From Bacteroidota bacterium (lineage in GTDB: Bacteria; Bacteroidota; Bacteroidia; Bacteroidales; B39-G9), in assembly GCA_015222055.1 (NCBI GenBank), contig JADFUR010000116.1, positions 29,658 to 93,657 of the forward strand: DNA of 64,000 nucleotides. The letters are read 5' to 3'. Below, in pieces: positions 9,572 through 19,612 of this stretch (position 1 is its first letter; each line of letters starts with the position of its first letter). Made by a program: the position numbers and the translations under genes. Under the pieces are notes generated by a model that was not told where the DNA came from, searched no databases, and was given only the letters and a program-made list of their open reading frames with translations.

Positions 9572-9718
9572 AAATACAAAAAAACAATGCTTAAAAGGCT
9601 GTGATAGAAAAAATTGCAAGTATGCCAAAATAATTTAGCAATAAAAAATAATAAAACTTATACAAATTAAGATATTATTTAAACAATATACAATTAGTGA
9701 GTTATAATTATCGTCTGT

Positions 9719-10510
9719 TTACTGTTTTTTTTGAGGTGTTTTTTTAGATTTGAATTCTTTGAAATTTTGCATTATTTTAATATAGATGTCGTATTCATTA
9801 TTTTTGAGCAGATATTGAATGTCGAAATCACAAAATTTTATAAATTCATTAAGCTTATCACTTTTTAAGCCGGTTAATTCGCAAACTATTTTGTCGTTGT
9901 ATTTTGAATTAATAATACGATTTATTTCGTCTTTCTTTAATAGTTGTTTGAGTTTGCGTTTTGATTTTTCTTTTTTGTTGAATTTTGAATAAAAAAATGA
10001 AATTGGGCCGCCTAATGGTGTTTCATCTAGAGCACGTCGTGGTCCATCGTAATTTGGAATTCCCGGAATATATATTGCTCTACCTTTCATCTTAATATGC
10101 TCAGGCAAATTTACATGAACAAAATCGTATCGGAATTGTGACTGTTTGCTTAGGGCGTAAATATTTACAACTGCCAATTTATAGTTTTTGTTGTTCATTA
10201 TAATTTTAAAAAAATAGCTTACAGAGGTAGTGTCAGATATATAAAAAGATTTTTTTTCAAAACTCAACGAAGAAAAAAGAATTGTGTCTGTTCTTAAAAT
10301 TGAAATTTTGAAAAATCCATTTGTGTCGCTAATTGTTCCCGTACGAGTTCTCTTATTAATTATGTTTACAAATGGAATGGGAGTAATGCTGTCGCTGTCG
10401 ACAATAATTCCTGACACTTTTACAAAACTGCTATCGCTGTATGTTTGGGCATTAGCATAATTAAATGCAAATGGAATGAAAAGGATAGATATAAAAAACA
10501 GGAATCTCAA
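9719..10510 (-). CDS. Exported protein with CarboxypepD_reg-like N-terminal domain
   Basis: There is no ATG near the N terminus. A TTG at 10510 gives a compact signal peptide (MRFLFFISILFIPFAFNYANAQ region); a longer frame from a TTG at 10576 is possible. After cleavage, residues about 28-100 form a CarboxypepD_reg-like beta-sandwich (VSGIIVDSDSITPIPFVNI, then SDTNGFFKI), the module that also opens SusC proteins. The C-terminal half is lysine-rich and unrecognised. It ends with Lys/Gln-rich residues and has no barrel, so it is probably a periplasmic or surface protein of unknown role. Start choice is uncertain. Confidence 0.6.
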   Translation of the reverse strand: MRFLFFISILFIPFAFNYANAQTYSDSSFVKVSGIIVDSDSITPIPFVNIINKRTRTGTISDTNGFFKISILRTDTILFSSLSFEKKSFYISDTTSVSYFFKIIMNNKNYKLAVVNIYALSKQSQFRYDFVHVNLPEHIKMKGRAIYIPGIPNYDGPRRALDETPLGGPISFFYSKFNKKEKSKRKLKQLLKKDEINRIINSKYNDKIVCELTGLKSDKLNEFIKFCDFDIQYLLKNNEYDIYIKIMQNFKEFKSKKTPQKKQ

Positions 10511-10669
10511 GTTATAAATAATGATATTTTTATGATATAACGTATAAGTTGTTATTTTTGTATCTGTTCTTGACAAAAATAAAAAAAATAAATTGCATTC
10601 ATAATAATTTTAAAAAATAGGGCTGAAAAATTATTTACATATTTGTGTTCTACCATATAACTTTTTTAA

Positions 10670-11374
10670 ATGAAAAAATATAAACATCTTTATTTCGATT
10701 TAGATAGAACTCTCTGGGATTTTGAAACAAATTCTTATGAGACCTTATTAGATATATTTTGTAAATATAATTTGCAAAAAAGCATTGAAAACAAAGATGT
10801 TTTTATTGAGGCATACAGGTATCATAATAAAAAATTATGGGAGGATTATGGTTTAGGAAAAATCAAAAAAAAAGAATTAATTACTAAACGGTTTCTTGTT
10901 ACTCTCGAAGATTTTGATATTAATTTGGATTCATTGCCCGATATGGCAAAACAAATGGGCATTGATTATATAACAATAAGCCCAACAAAAACAAAAATAT
11001 TTCCATATACACACGAAGCACTTTCATATCTTAAAGAAAGATATAAATTATATGTTCTTACTAACGGTTTTCGACAAGTTCAGATCACAAAACTTAAAAA
11101 TTGTAATCTCGAACAGTATTTTACAAAATTGATTTGTTCTGAAGATGCTGGGACACAAAAACCCAAACCCGAAATTTTTAGGTATGCTTTAAAAACTGTT
11201 AATGCAAAAAAAATTGAAAGCATTATGATAGGAGATGATATGAATGTTGATATTTTAGGAGCAAAAAAAGTTGGTGTTGATCAGGTTTTTTTTAATCCTC
11301 AAAAGACTATTCATGATGAGAATCCCACCTTTGAAATAAATTCATTAATTCAGCTTTTAGATATTTTTGATTGA
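10670..11374 (+). CDS. yjjG: YjjG-family pyrimidine 5'-nucleotidase (HAD superfamily)
   Basis: A 234-residue HAD phosphatase. Motif I is DLDRT with nucleophile Asp10 and acid/base Asp12; motif II is TNG (LTNGFRQVQ); the motif III lysine lies in QKPKPEIF; motif IV is GDDMNVDILGA. The YFDLDRTLWDFETNS opening is characteristic of the YjjG type, which dephosphorylates (non-canonical) pyrimidine nucleoside monophosphates. It is cytoplasmic. It stands alone on the plus strand, divergent from the CarboxypepD_reg-like gene. Confidence 0.85.
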   Translation: MKKYKHLYFDLDRTLWDFETNSYETLLDIFCKYNLQKSIENKDVFIEAYRYHNKKLWEDYGLGKIKKKELITKRFLVTLEDFDINLDSLPDMAKQMGIDYITISPTKTKIFPYTHEALSYLKERYKLYVLTNGFRQVQITKLKNCNLEQYFTKLICSEDAGTQKPKPEIFRYALKTVNAKKIESIMIGDDMNVDILGAKKVGVDQVFFNPQKTIHDENPTFEINSLIQLLDIFD

Positions 11375-11464
11375 TCTCAAGAGCCTTTTTTTTTAATAAT
11401 TCATTGAAATTTAGTATATTTAAGAAAAATAGTTGCTTTTTTTTTTAAACTAAATTTTTTTAAA

Positions 11465-12280
11465 ATGAATTTAGAATTTATACTTGAATACAATCCTGTA
11501 TTATTAGCATTTGTTGCTGCAATTTTTACATGGGGTCTGACTGCATTGGGTTCTGCTATGGTTTTTTTCTTTAAGACCATAAACCCAAAAGTTTTAAATT
11601 TAATGCTTGGTTTTGCTGCAGGAGTAATGATTGCGGCCAGTTTTTGGTCTTTGTTAAATCCCGCAATAGAAATGTCTGAAAAAGCAGGAGTAATTCCTTG
11701 GATGCCTGCCGCAGTGGGTTTTTTGTCAGGAGGAGCGTTTTTATATTTGATTGACAAAGTACTGCCTCATTTACATTTAGGATTATCAATTGATAAGGCA
11801 GAAGGAATAAAAACATCATGGCAGAGAAGTGTTTTGTTGGTTTTGGCAATCACTTTGCATAATATTCCTGAGGGATTAGCTGTGGGAGTTGCATTTGGAG
11901 CATTGGCAGGTAATGCAACGGTTGGTGCACTTTCCGGAGCTGTTGTTTTGGCATTAGGTATTGGCTTGCAAAATTTTCCGGAAGGTGCAGCTGTCTCAAT
12001 ACCATTAAGACGAGAAGGATTCTCTCGATTGAAAGCATTTAATTATGGACAATTGTCAGGAATAGTTGAACCTATGGCTGCCGTATTAGGAGCATATTTA
12101 GTAACAATGGTTACTCCTTTGTTGCCATATGCACTTTCTTTTGCAGCCGGAGCAATGATATTTGTTGTTGTAGAAGAATTAATTCCAGAATCGCAAATGG
12201 GAAACGAAACAGATTTGTCAACAATTGGTGCAATGGTAGGTTTCACTTTAATGATGATACTTGATGTTGCGTTTGGATAA
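11465..12280 (+). CDS. ZIP-family divalent metal transporter
   Basis: A 271-residue membrane protein with about eight hydrophobic segments. The two metal-binding transmembrane motifs are clear: LHNIPEGLAVG (His132, Asn133, Glu136) and QNFPEGAAVSIP (Asn170, Glu173), as in ZupT/GufA-type ZIP proteins that import Zn2+ and other divalent cations. A His-containing loop (PHLHLG, about 101-106) precedes TM4, as is usual in the family. There is no neighbouring metal regulator, so the metal cannot be told from context. Confidence 0.88.
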   Translation: MNLEFILEYNPVLLAFVAAIFTWGLTALGSAMVFFFKTINPKVLNLMLGFAAGVMIAASFWSLLNPAIEMSEKAGVIPWMPAAVGFLSGGAFLYLIDKVLPHLHLGLSIDKAEGIKTSWQRSVLLVLAITLHNIPEGLAVGVAFGALAGNATVGALSGAVVLALGIGLQNFPEGAAVSIPLRREGFSRLKAFNYGQLSGIVEPMAAVLGAYLVTMVTPLLPYALSFAAGAMIFVVVEELIPESQMGNETDLSTIGAMVGFTLMMILDVAFG

Positions 12281-12514
12281 ATTCGCAATTTGGAATAAAT
12301 GTTACAAGGAAATTTTATTTTAATATTATTGGGGTGGGTATTTCGAAACATCTGTTGAATTAAATTTATTGTGTTTTTGGCAAAAAAAGTTTCACGAAAA
12401 ACTAAATATTACAAAATTTAATTGTGATTAAGATTTATAAACAAATTGTAGATTAGTAATAATTTATTATATTTAAATTTTAAAAAGCAAAAGACTTTAT
12501 TCGAAAATAAAAAA

Positions 12515-12901
12515 ATGGAAAAAAACATTAAAATATTTCATTGGTTGCCACGTTTAATGTGCATTCTTGCGATTTTTTTTATTAGTTTGTTTGCAGCAGA
12601 TTCCTTTTCTGCAGGACTAACCATTTGGCAACAGCTTGGGGCTTTTGCTATCCATCTTATTCCGTCATTTGTTTTAATTATACTTCTTCTTATTGCATGG
12701 AAATGGGAATTTATTGGTGGCTTAATTTTTATTTTAATTGGTCTTGGACTGAGTCCTTTTGTTTATATTCAAAATTATCAAATGAATCATTCAGTTTGGA
12801 TGAGCCTCGGCATAATAGCTTCAATAACAATGCCTTTCGTTATTGTGGGAATCCTTTTTATTATAAGTAACTGTTTTAAAAAGAAATATTCAAAAAATTA
12901 A
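12515..12901 (+). CDS. Small four-helix membrane protein of unknown function
   Basis: 128 residues with four hydrophobic helices (about 14-32, 37-62, 66-85, 94-118) and a basic C-terminal tail (FKKKYSKN). The opening IFHWLPRLMCILAIFFISLFA matches a small uncharacterised membrane family I have seen repeatedly in Bacteroidota. No catalytic residues stand out. The next gene begins 14 bases downstream and is also a membrane protein, so the two are probably an operon. Confidence 0.6.
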   Translation: MEKNIKIFHWLPRLMCILAIFFISLFAADSFSAGLTIWQQLGAFAIHLIPSFVLIILLLIAWKWEFIGGLIFILIGLGLSPFVYIQNYQMNHSVWMSLGIIASITMPFVIVGILFIISNCFKKKYSKN

Positions 12902-12915
12902 TAACATAAGAATTT

Positions 12916-13770
12916 ATGAATAAAAAAATTGAAATTACAGCCAATATTAGTCTTATAGTAATTGGCTTATTAGCTGGTGTGTTTTTTTTTAGGTCAGGAG
13001 AAAAAGACTTGAGTTTAATTTTATTCTCAATTGCTTTAGCATGCATTCTTTACCAATTTTTAGGTGGTATTGGAGATAGTAACTCATTTCAATTAGGAGC
13101 AATTAAGTTTGGAGGTGCTGCTGCAATATTAATAGGGTTTATGTTTTTTTTGAAAAAAGTTGTTTTTGTTCCAACGCCCGAAATTTACAAATTGAAAGTT
13201 TCTGAACAATATTGGTTTCCTGTAAGTGCTGAAACGGGGAAAATAAAAACTGTAATTTTTAAAAGTGCAGGCAATGAAATGCAATTTCCCAGTTCTTCAG
13301 ACACCAAATATATTGAGGAAAGGAAAAACCATGAATATCAAATATCAAAAAAAAACAAGTCTCAATTTTGCCTCGAACTAAAGAGTAATCCTACAGATAC
13401 TGTTGGATATGTTGACATAAACAATTTTAAGAACACTGGATTATTTAACAAAACGACTGTGGCTGAAGATGAAAAAAGAATTCAAATTTTTAAGCTTTAT
13501 CCTGACAGAGATTCTCTAAATTCATCAAAAAAATTAGAATCGGTTTTTCTTCCATTTGAAATTAAAGTCTTTAATACATCTCGGTTTAGTATTGAGCCCT
13601 ACTATAATAATTATGAAATTGTAAAAAGAACAAGTTATATAATTCCGGGTAGTGAAAAAGATGAGGTCTATGTTGTTTTTTTAGAACAGGCAAATTCTTC
13701 AGATTCTGTCAAATTTAATCGATATTCGAAGTGGTTGGTGAAAAAAATGAAATATAAGATAGAGGAGTAA
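12916..13770 (+). CDS. Membrane-anchored protein of unknown function
   Basis: 284 residues. Three hydrophobic segments occupy about 8-24, 33-48 and 62-80; the remaining 200 residues are hydrophilic and beta-rich with a basic C terminus (WLVKKMKYKIEE). No family was recognised. Fourteen bases separate it from the preceding four-helix protein, so they may work together. The last codons lie inside the left arm of a long hairpin that forms the terminator. Confidence 0.5.
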   Translation: MNKKIEITANISLIVIGLLAGVFFFRSGEKDLSLILFSIALACILYQFLGGIGDSNSFQLGAIKFGGAAAILIGFMFFLKKVVFVPTPEIYKLKVSEQYWFPVSAETGKIKTVIFKSAGNEMQFPSSSDTKYIEERKNHEYQISKKNKSQFCLELKSNPTDTVGYVDINNFKNTGLFNKTTVAEDEKRIQIFKLYPDRDSLNSSKKLESVFLPFEIKVFNTSRFSIEPYYNNYEIVKRTSYIIPGSEKDEVYVVFLEQANSSDSVKFNRYSKWLVKKMKYKIEE

Positions 13771-13785
13771 TCTCTATCTTATATT
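13751..13785. terminator. Bidirectional terminator between convergent genes
   Basis: A perfect 14-bp inverted repeat (AATATAAGATAGAG / CTCTATCTTATATT) with a 7-base loop. The stop codon TAA at 13768-13770 falls in the loop. It separates the rightward membrane-protein gene from trkH, which converges on it. Confidence 0.7.
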
Positions 13786-13807
13786 AAAACTGAAGAAATT
13801 TATATTT

Positions 13808-15250
13808 TTATTTTTTCCAAAAAGCAGGTGTCAATAATATTAGTACAGAAAATAATTCTAATCTACCTATTAACATCATAAAAGATAATATCCATTTGCC
13901 TTCTGTAGGAACTAATGCAAAATTATTTACAGGACCCACGGAGCCAAGACCGGGACCAATACCGCCCATTGTAGTAACAACAGCTCCCATGGATGAGACA
14001 AAATCCATACCGAAAAAAGTAAGAAATAACGAACCTGTAATAAAAATTACGATGTATGTTAAAAAGAATGCCTGAACTTTAAAAATTATGTCGTTGGAAA
14101 TAACACTTCCATTATAACGAACAGGTATTACTGCCGAGGGATGTAGCATTCGTTTAAATTCGGTAATAGAATTTTTAAAAAGGAGAAAGTGTCGTAATAC
14201 TTTTATTCCACCGGCAGTTGAGCCAACAGACCCCCCAACAAACATTAATATAAAAAGAAAAAACCACAAAAATTTTGCCCAGCTTGTATAATCGGCAGTA
14301 ACAAAACCCGTGCATGTTACAATACTTGTTACTTGAAAAAGTGCATCACGAAATGACTTTTCTATTGTGGCATTAGTTCTTATTAAAAAGAATGCAATAA
14401 TAATTGTAGAAATTAAAATGATTAAAAGATAGAATTTATATTCTTGATTTTTGAAAATTTTTTTGAATTTTCCATTGATTAAATAGTAATGAAGAGTGAA
14501 ATTTGTTCCTGCCATAATCATAAAAAAAATAATGACATATTGTATATATGGGGAAAAGGCAGCAACACTCGCATTTTTAGTAGAAAAACCACCTGAGGCT
14601 AAAGTAGCAAAGGAGTGACATAAAGCGTCGAATATGTCCATTCCTCCAAATTTTAGCATAATTGTTTCTATAAGCACGAGTGCAATATATATAACCCATA
14701 ATCTTCGGGCTGTTTCACGCATTTTAGGATGTAGTTTATCGGGAGTTACACCGGAAGCCTCTGCATTAAATAGCTGCATGCCACCAACTCCTAAAAAAGG
14801 TAAAATGGCAACAGTTAAAACCAGAATTCCCATACCACCAATTAGGTGAGTCATGCTACGCCAAAATAATATTCCGTGAGGCAATATTTCAATGTCATTT
14901 AAAATTGAAGCTCCTGTTGTCGTAAAACCTGACATTGTTTCAAAAAAAGCATTTGTAAACGAAGGTATTGAACCGCTTAAAATATAAGGTAAGGAACCAA
15001 AAATAGAATATATTATCCATACCATTGTTACAATAATAAAACCTTCTCGTTTGCCAACAGCACGTTTAACATCGCGTGTAATAATCCATAGAATGAAACC
15101 AACAGAAATTGTTATTGCAGAAGATTTTAAAAAAGGAATTAAATCATTTTCATGATAAATAATTGACACAATAGCAGGAATGAGCATAAATATGCCTTCA
15201 ACGATAAGTAAAAAACCGATTAAATTTAAAATTAATTTTTTGTTTAGCAT
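13808..15250 (-). CDS. trkH: Trk potassium uptake system membrane subunit TrkH
   Basis: 480 residues, strongly hydrophobic, with the four-fold M1-P-M2 repeat of TrkH/KtrB channels. Selectivity-filter segments are recognisable: FETMSGFTTTGAS, CHSFATLASGGFSTKN, QVTSIVTCTGFVTADY and VVTTMGGIGPGLGSVGPVNNF. The protein forms the K+-conducting pore and works with TrkA, whose gene lies 80 bases upstream on the same strand, so the system is complete. The length is normal for TrkH. Confidence 0.93.
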   Translation of the reverse strand: MLNKKLILNLIGFLLIVEGIFMLIPAIVSIIYHENDLIPFLKSSAITISVGFILWIITRDVKRAVGKREGFIIVTMVWIIYSIFGSLPYILSGSIPSFTNAFFETMSGFTTTGASILNDIEILPHGILFWRSMTHLIGGMGILVLTVAILPFLGVGGMQLFNAEASGVTPDKLHPKMRETARRLWVIYIALVLIETIMLKFGGMDIFDALCHSFATLASGGFSTKNASVAAFSPYIQYVIIFFMIMAGTNFTLHYYLINGKFKKIFKNQEYKFYLLIILISTIIIAFFLIRTNATIEKSFRDALFQVTSIVTCTGFVTADYTSWAKFLWFFLFILMFVGGSVGSTAGGIKVLRHFLLFKNSITEFKRMLHPSAVIPVRYNGSVISNDIIFKVQAFFLTYIVIFITGSLFLTFFGMDFVSSMGAVVTTMGGIGPGLGSVGPVNNFALVPTEGKWILSFMMLIGRLELFSVLILLTPAFWKK

Positions 15251-15330
15251 CTATTGATAGTAATATTTTTAAGTGTTGAGACCTTTCAGAATTCGAAAGA
15301 AATAGAAAAGTCAGATTGTTTATAAAAAAA

Positions 15331-16671
15331 TTAATTAAAAAAATCTTTCACTTTATTTATTGCAGAGGGCAATGAAAAGACAACAACTTTATCATCGGCT
15401 TGAACCAATGTATCCCCTTTGCAAATAAAACTCAGTTTATCTCTAACTAAACCACCAAGTATTGCATCCTTAGGGAAATTGATATTTTTAATTATGTCTT
15501 TAGTTATTTTTGCGTTTTCACGAACAACAAATTCTAATACTTCTGCATTTGCTGATGTTAAACGCACAACAGAAGTAACATTTGCATTAATTGTGAAACG
15601 AGATATATAACTAGCTGCTATAAGTTTTTTATTTATGATGGCATCAATACCCATTTTTTCAGCTATATCAATATAATCAATATTTTCGACAGCTGCAATC
15701 GTTTTTTTTACCCCAGCTTTTCTGGCAAGTAGGCACGACAACATATTTAATTCAGGATTACCTGTTACAGCAATCAGAGCGTCCATTTTACCCAAATCTT
15801 CTTCGCATAAAAAATCATTGTCTCTGCAATCGCCATTAATAACCAGAGTGTTAGTTAAGGAGTCGGCTAATTCAAAAGCTTTTGCTCTATCAATTTCAAT
15901 TAGTTTTACGTTATTACTGTTTTGAAGAGATTTTGCTGAGCGAATACCAATTCTACTTCCACCAAGAATCATTATATTTTTAACATGTAAATTTTTGATT
16001 CCTGAATATATTTTTAATTTTTTTATGCTTTCTTTTTTTGTTATTACATAAACAATATCATTTTCTAGAAGAATATCATCACCCCTTGGGATTATGGTTT
16101 TCCCGTCGCGAGTTATTGCAACAGCTCTGTAAGATAAGTTTTTGTCAATTTTTACAGCTTCAAAAAGAGTTTTGTTAACAATTGGGGCATCTTTGCTAAG
16201 TTTAATTGCAAACAAAGATAATTTGCCTTTCGAAAAATTAAATATTTCCGAGGTGCCAGATTGATGTAGTAATTTTACAATTTCTTTAGCAGCTAATCTT
16301 TGAGGATAAACAATATTGTCAATACCAAGAGTTTTAAAATGAATTTTGTTTTCATCTTTTAGGTATTCATGAGAATCAATTCGGGCAATAGTTTTTTTTG
16401 AACCAAGTCTTTTTGCGAGCATGGCTGCAATAATATTTGTTTCTTCCGAATGTGCAACAGCAATGAACAAATCAGATTTGTCTACTTCAGCTTCTTTTAA
16501 AGTTTTAAATGATGTTGATGAACCTTGCAATGTTAACAAATCAAGGTGTGCACCAACATTGTTTAATGATTCTGAATCTGGATCAATTATAATAATATCA
16601 TGCTTTTCATCTGACAACATTTTTGCCAAATATTTTCCTACTTCTCCAGCTCCAGCTAAAATTATCCTCAT
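15331..16671 (-). CDS. trkA: Trk potassium uptake system regulatory subunit TrkA
   Basis: 446 residues from the ATG at 16671, chosen because MRIILAGAGEVGKYLA starts the first Rossmann strand at once and an AAGGAAG ribosome-binding site precedes it. It has two tandem RCK halves, each an NAD-binding TrkA_N domain (GAGEVGKYLA near residue 7 and ILGGSRIGIRSA near 235) followed by a TrkA_C domain (about 135-215 and 365-440). It gates TrkH in response to nucleotides at the inner membrane. The order trkA-trkH on one strand suggests one transcript. Confidence 0.93.
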   Translation of the reverse strand: MRIILAGAGEVGKYLAKMLSDEKHDIIIIDPDSESLNNVGAHLDLLTLQGSSTSFKTLKEAEVDKSDLFIAVAHSEETNIIAAMLAKRLGSKKTIARIDSHEYLKDENKIHFKTLGIDNIVYPQRLAAKEIVKLLHQSGTSEIFNFSKGKLSLFAIKLSKDAPIVNKTLFEAVKIDKNLSYRAVAITRDGKTIIPRGDDILLENDIVYVITKKESIKKLKIYSGIKNLHVKNIMILGGSRIGIRSAKSLQNSNNVKLIEIDRAKAFELADSLTNTLVINGDCRDNDFLCEEDLGKMDALIAVTGNPELNMLSCLLARKAGVKKTIAAVENIDYIDIAEKMGIDAIINKKLIAASYISRFTINANVTSVVRLTSANAEVLEFVVRENAKITKDIIKNINFPKDAILGGLVRDKLSFICKGDTLVQADDKVVVFSLPSAINKVKDFFN

Positions 16672-16760
16672 TTTTATTCTTCCTTTAAATGGCAAATTAA
16701 TATATAATATCACTAATTAACTAAAAGTTTATGGTTTTTTTTATTTCTAGTTTCAACGAT

Positions 16761-18896
16761 TTACATATCAACCTGATATGCTCCTAAATCAGCTACTGAA
16801 TGACAATTAATATTATATAAGTTGCAATCTTTTGTCCAAGTGTTTTTTTCCCATTTTGAGTTTGAAGAATCGATTATTATTTGCTTCACATCAAATTGTG
16901 TTATAATATCGTAAATGGAAAAATTAACATTGTTCGATAAAATTAAATAATCAAGGTAAATCCTTTTTTTTATTTTAGGTGATTTATAAATATTCTGGTT
17001 TAAAATTAAAAAGCGTTTACCTGTAAAATTAATAAAGTTTTTTTTGATAAAAAAAAAGCTAGAATTGAAATATTCATTATTATTTTTTAACAAATTGTTG
17101 TTTGAATTATTAATGCTGGCAACAAATTCGTTTTTTAGTCCTAATTTTAACCAGTTGTTTTCAACTTGATATTTAAAGTCGTTTCCATAATTGCTTTCAT
17201 CAATATCTGTGAAAAAAATATTCTTCTTGCCTTTTATAAAATTATATGCACTTACGTTTTTAATATTGTATACAATAAATTTTGTTTGTTTGTTTAGATT
17301 ATATGATTGGTAAATATTAATGATTAGGAAAATTATAACTGAAGACAAGGCAAGTTTAAGATATTTGGCTTTGTGAAAAATAAAAAACAAGCTCACTAAA
17401 ATTATTATTAAATAAATGATTATTACCTGATAATTATCAAAATAAATATTTTTTGTGGTTGAATAAGGTAAACTCTCAATAAAACTCACAGCTGAATTTA
17501 ACCATTTTACTGATGTTGATAAAATTTTGGCAATTATCAATGCTATTGGATTAAAAAAAGAAAATATAAATAACAATATTGCTAAATAGATTAACACTGT
17601 TGCAAAAGGAATAACAATTATGTTTGTTAGTAGAAAATAATTTGGAAATTTGTGGAAATAAAATATTGCAATAGGGAAGGTTGATAACTGAGCGGCTATT
17701 GAAACGGAAGTTAAGGACCATATTTTGTCGACAAAAAAATTTTTAAATTCGAAAACAGAGTATATTCTTTGATAGAAGAAAACAATACCTGTAACAGCCA
17801 GATAGGATAATTGAAATCCAACATCATAAATATAAAAAGGATTAAAGATTAACAATAAAAATGCAGAAGCCGCAATAGTGTTATAAATGTTAGTGTTGCG
17901 TTTTATTGCTCTTCCAATTGCAACAAAAGAAAACATTAAAGATGAACGCATTACAGAAGGAGACAAGCCGGTTAAAAAAGCATAGCACCACAAAAAGATT
18001 ATAATTAAAAAAAATTTCAGTAAAATAAGTATAGATTTCTTGTTAAGAAAAGATAATAAGTAGTTAAGAATAACATAAATAATTCCAACGTGCAAACCAG
18101 AAACAGCCAAAATATGCATTGCTCCAGAAGAGGAATACGCTCTTTTTGTCTGCTCGTCTAACTTGTCTTTGTATCCTAATGTTAATGCAGAAAGGACAGC
18201 AAAGTTTTTGTCTTTTATATTGTTTTGTGAATAAATTGACAGCAGATATTTTCTCAAATTTGCAGCATATAAAAAAATAGCACTCCCTTCATTTTTGGAC
18301 AAAATTTCCCAGTTATTTGATTGAATATATGCTTGCCTGGATATTAAGTGAAAAGCCATATATTTACTATAATCGAACTCATTGGGATTACCCGGGTTTT
18401 TTATCGTTGATAATATTGAATTAAACATTAGTTGGTTGCCAATGTTAATTTTTTTTGACAGACTATCTTTTTGTATATACACAATTGCTTGTCCATTTGT
18501 ATTTATCCACCGATTTTCTTTTTTTATTGAATTAACTTCAACAATTAATTTTATTGATTTTAATTTTTCTACAGGTTGTTTTGTGATTGTTGCAATTACC
18601 AAACCCTTATCGTCTTTTTTTGAAGTTAAAAATTTATTATTTTGCAGGATTACAATTTCAATGCCGGCAAAAAATAAGATTAAAGAAATAACAATACCCA
18701 AAATCCATCTCGTTTTATAATTGCTATTAAGTTTTTTAATTTTTATTAAAACCAGATATAATAAAAAGAGAGACGTTATTATATAAAAACAATATTGAAG
18801 GTTTAATGAAAATTGGATTTGGAATATTATCCCGATTATGAATGGTGTTATTAATCGAACAATTGGTATTTGATGAAAATCCTCTTGTAGTGACAT
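16761..18896 (-). CDS. comEC: ComEC/Rec2-family DNA-uptake channel protein
   Basis: 711 residues. An N-terminal DUF4131-type region with two to three helices and a beta-rich segment (about 1-210) is followed by the ComEC core, with the hallmark SSGAMHILAVSGLHVGI around residue 255 and about eight further helices to residue 560. The C-terminal 150 residues (DYLILSNN, IIIDSSNSKW) look like the reduced, metal-site-free relic of the beta-lactamase domain usual for Bacteroidota ComEC. The family moves single-stranded DNA across the inner membrane during transformation. No other competence genes are in view. Confidence 0.88.
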   Translation of the reverse strand: MSLQEDFHQIPIVRLITPFIIGIIFQIQFSLNLQYCFYIITSLFLLYLVLIKIKKLNSNYKTRWILGIVISLILFFAGIEIVILQNNKFLTSKKDDKGLVIATITKQPVEKLKSIKLIVEVNSIKKENRWINTNGQAIVYIQKDSLSKKINIGNQLMFNSILSTIKNPGNPNEFDYSKYMAFHLISRQAYIQSNNWEILSKNEGSAIFLYAANLRKYLLSIYSQNNIKDKNFAVLSALTLGYKDKLDEQTKRAYSSSGAMHILAVSGLHVGIIYVILNYLLSFLNKKSILILLKFFLIIIFLWCYAFLTGLSPSVMRSSLMFSFVAIGRAIKRNTNIYNTIAASAFLLLIFNPFYIYDVGFQLSYLAVTGIVFFYQRIYSVFEFKNFFVDKIWSLTSVSIAAQLSTFPIAIFYFHKFPNYFLLTNIIVIPFATVLIYLAILLFIFSFFNPIALIIAKILSTSVKWLNSAVSFIESLPYSTTKNIYFDNYQVIIIYLIIILVSLFFIFHKAKYLKLALSSVIIFLIINIYQSYNLNKQTKFIVYNIKNVSAYNFIKGKKNIFFTDIDESNYGNDFKYQVENNWLKLGLKNEFVASINNSNNNLLKNNNEYFNSSFFFIKKNFINFTGKRFLILNQNIYKSPKIKKRIYLDYLILSNNVNFSIYDIITQFDVKQIIIDSSNSKWEKNTWTKDCNLYNINCHSVADLGAYQVDM

Positions 18897-18991
18897 CCTA
18901 TTCTTTAAAATATATATAAATATATTAAATAAACTTGTTTAAAACTAACTTGTTGAAAAATAAAGCGAATATAAATCACTACATTATGGTA

Positions 18992-19022
18992 TTGCTGAGA
19001 AGCACAAATAGATTTATTTTTG
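18992..19022 (+). promoter_or_regulatory. Candidate Bacteroidota-type promoter for the methyltransferase gene
   Basis: TATTTTTG at 19015-19022 matches the -7 consensus TAnnTTTG, and a TTG at 18992-18994 lies 20 bases upstream as a possible -33 element. The ATG at 19053 follows 30 bases later. Confidence 0.42.
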
Positions 19023-19052
19023 CGTGTAATTAATATAATTTAAAATATAAGG

Positions 19053-19595
19053 ATGAGGAACTATATAGTAATAATCGTTTTTTCAATAATATTTGTGATC
19101 GTTTTATCTTTTATAACGCAGAAAAAGCATCTTGGGAAAAGCCCAATAAATAGGTGCTTATTTTTTTTAGGTAAGTTTTCAATGTTTGTAAGCTGGATAT
19201 TCTTTTTTATTAAAGCCTTATTCCCAAATTATTTTCAATTAGTTTCGCCAATTTTTTTTGAATGGATTGCCGTTTCATTATTATTGTTCGCAATAGTAAT
19301 TGAGTTGCTTGCTTTTTTTACACTTGGGAAGTTATCAAAATTTGGTTTGCCTGAGCATAAATCGGTTTTAATAACAAAGGGTGTTTATCGCATAAGCAGA
19401 AATCCAATGTATGTAGCTTTTGACTTAATTTGCATTGCGTCGTCAATTTTTCATCCAAATATAATCAATATTGGTTTTTCAATTATTGGAATTGTTATTC
19501 ATCACAAAATTATTCTTGGCGAAGAGAATTTTTTAAAAACTAATTATTGCGATGAATGGTACAAATATGAAAAAAGAACGAGACGTTATTTGTAA
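19053..19595 (+). CDS. Isoprenylcysteine carboxyl methyltransferase-like membrane methyltransferase
   Basis: 180 residues with four to five hydrophobic helices. The C-terminal half carries the ICMT/PEMT signature: KGVYRISRNPMYVAF, then a hydrophobic helix and GEENFLKTNYCDEWYKYEKRTRRYL, the SAM- and substrate-binding end of these enzymes. Bacterial members methylate lipids or unknown small molecules; no prenylated protein substrate is implied. It is convergent with the hybrid kinase gene, with only 17 bases between the stops. Confidence 0.8.
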   Translation: MRNYIVIIVFSIIFVIVLSFITQKKHLGKSPINRCLFFLGKFSMFVSWIFFFIKALFPNYFQLVSPIFFEWIAVSLLLFAIVIELLAFFTLGKLSKFGLPEHKSVLITKGVYRISRNPMYVAFDLICIASSIFHPNIINIGFSIIGIVIHHKIILGEENFLKTNYCDEWYKYEKRTRRYL

Positions 19596-19612
19596 ATTTT
19601 CATTTTAAAAGT

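Noticed and set aside
9572..9628. Longer N terminus for the GWxTD lipoprotein
   Set aside because: The upstream extension would place 19 residues before a clear signal peptide and lipobox; the ATG at 9571 fits.
11401..12351. Long open frames antisense to the ZIP transporter gene
   Set aside because: They are mirror frames of a strongly supported membrane protein with intact HNIPEG and NFPEG motifs and lack any domain of their own.
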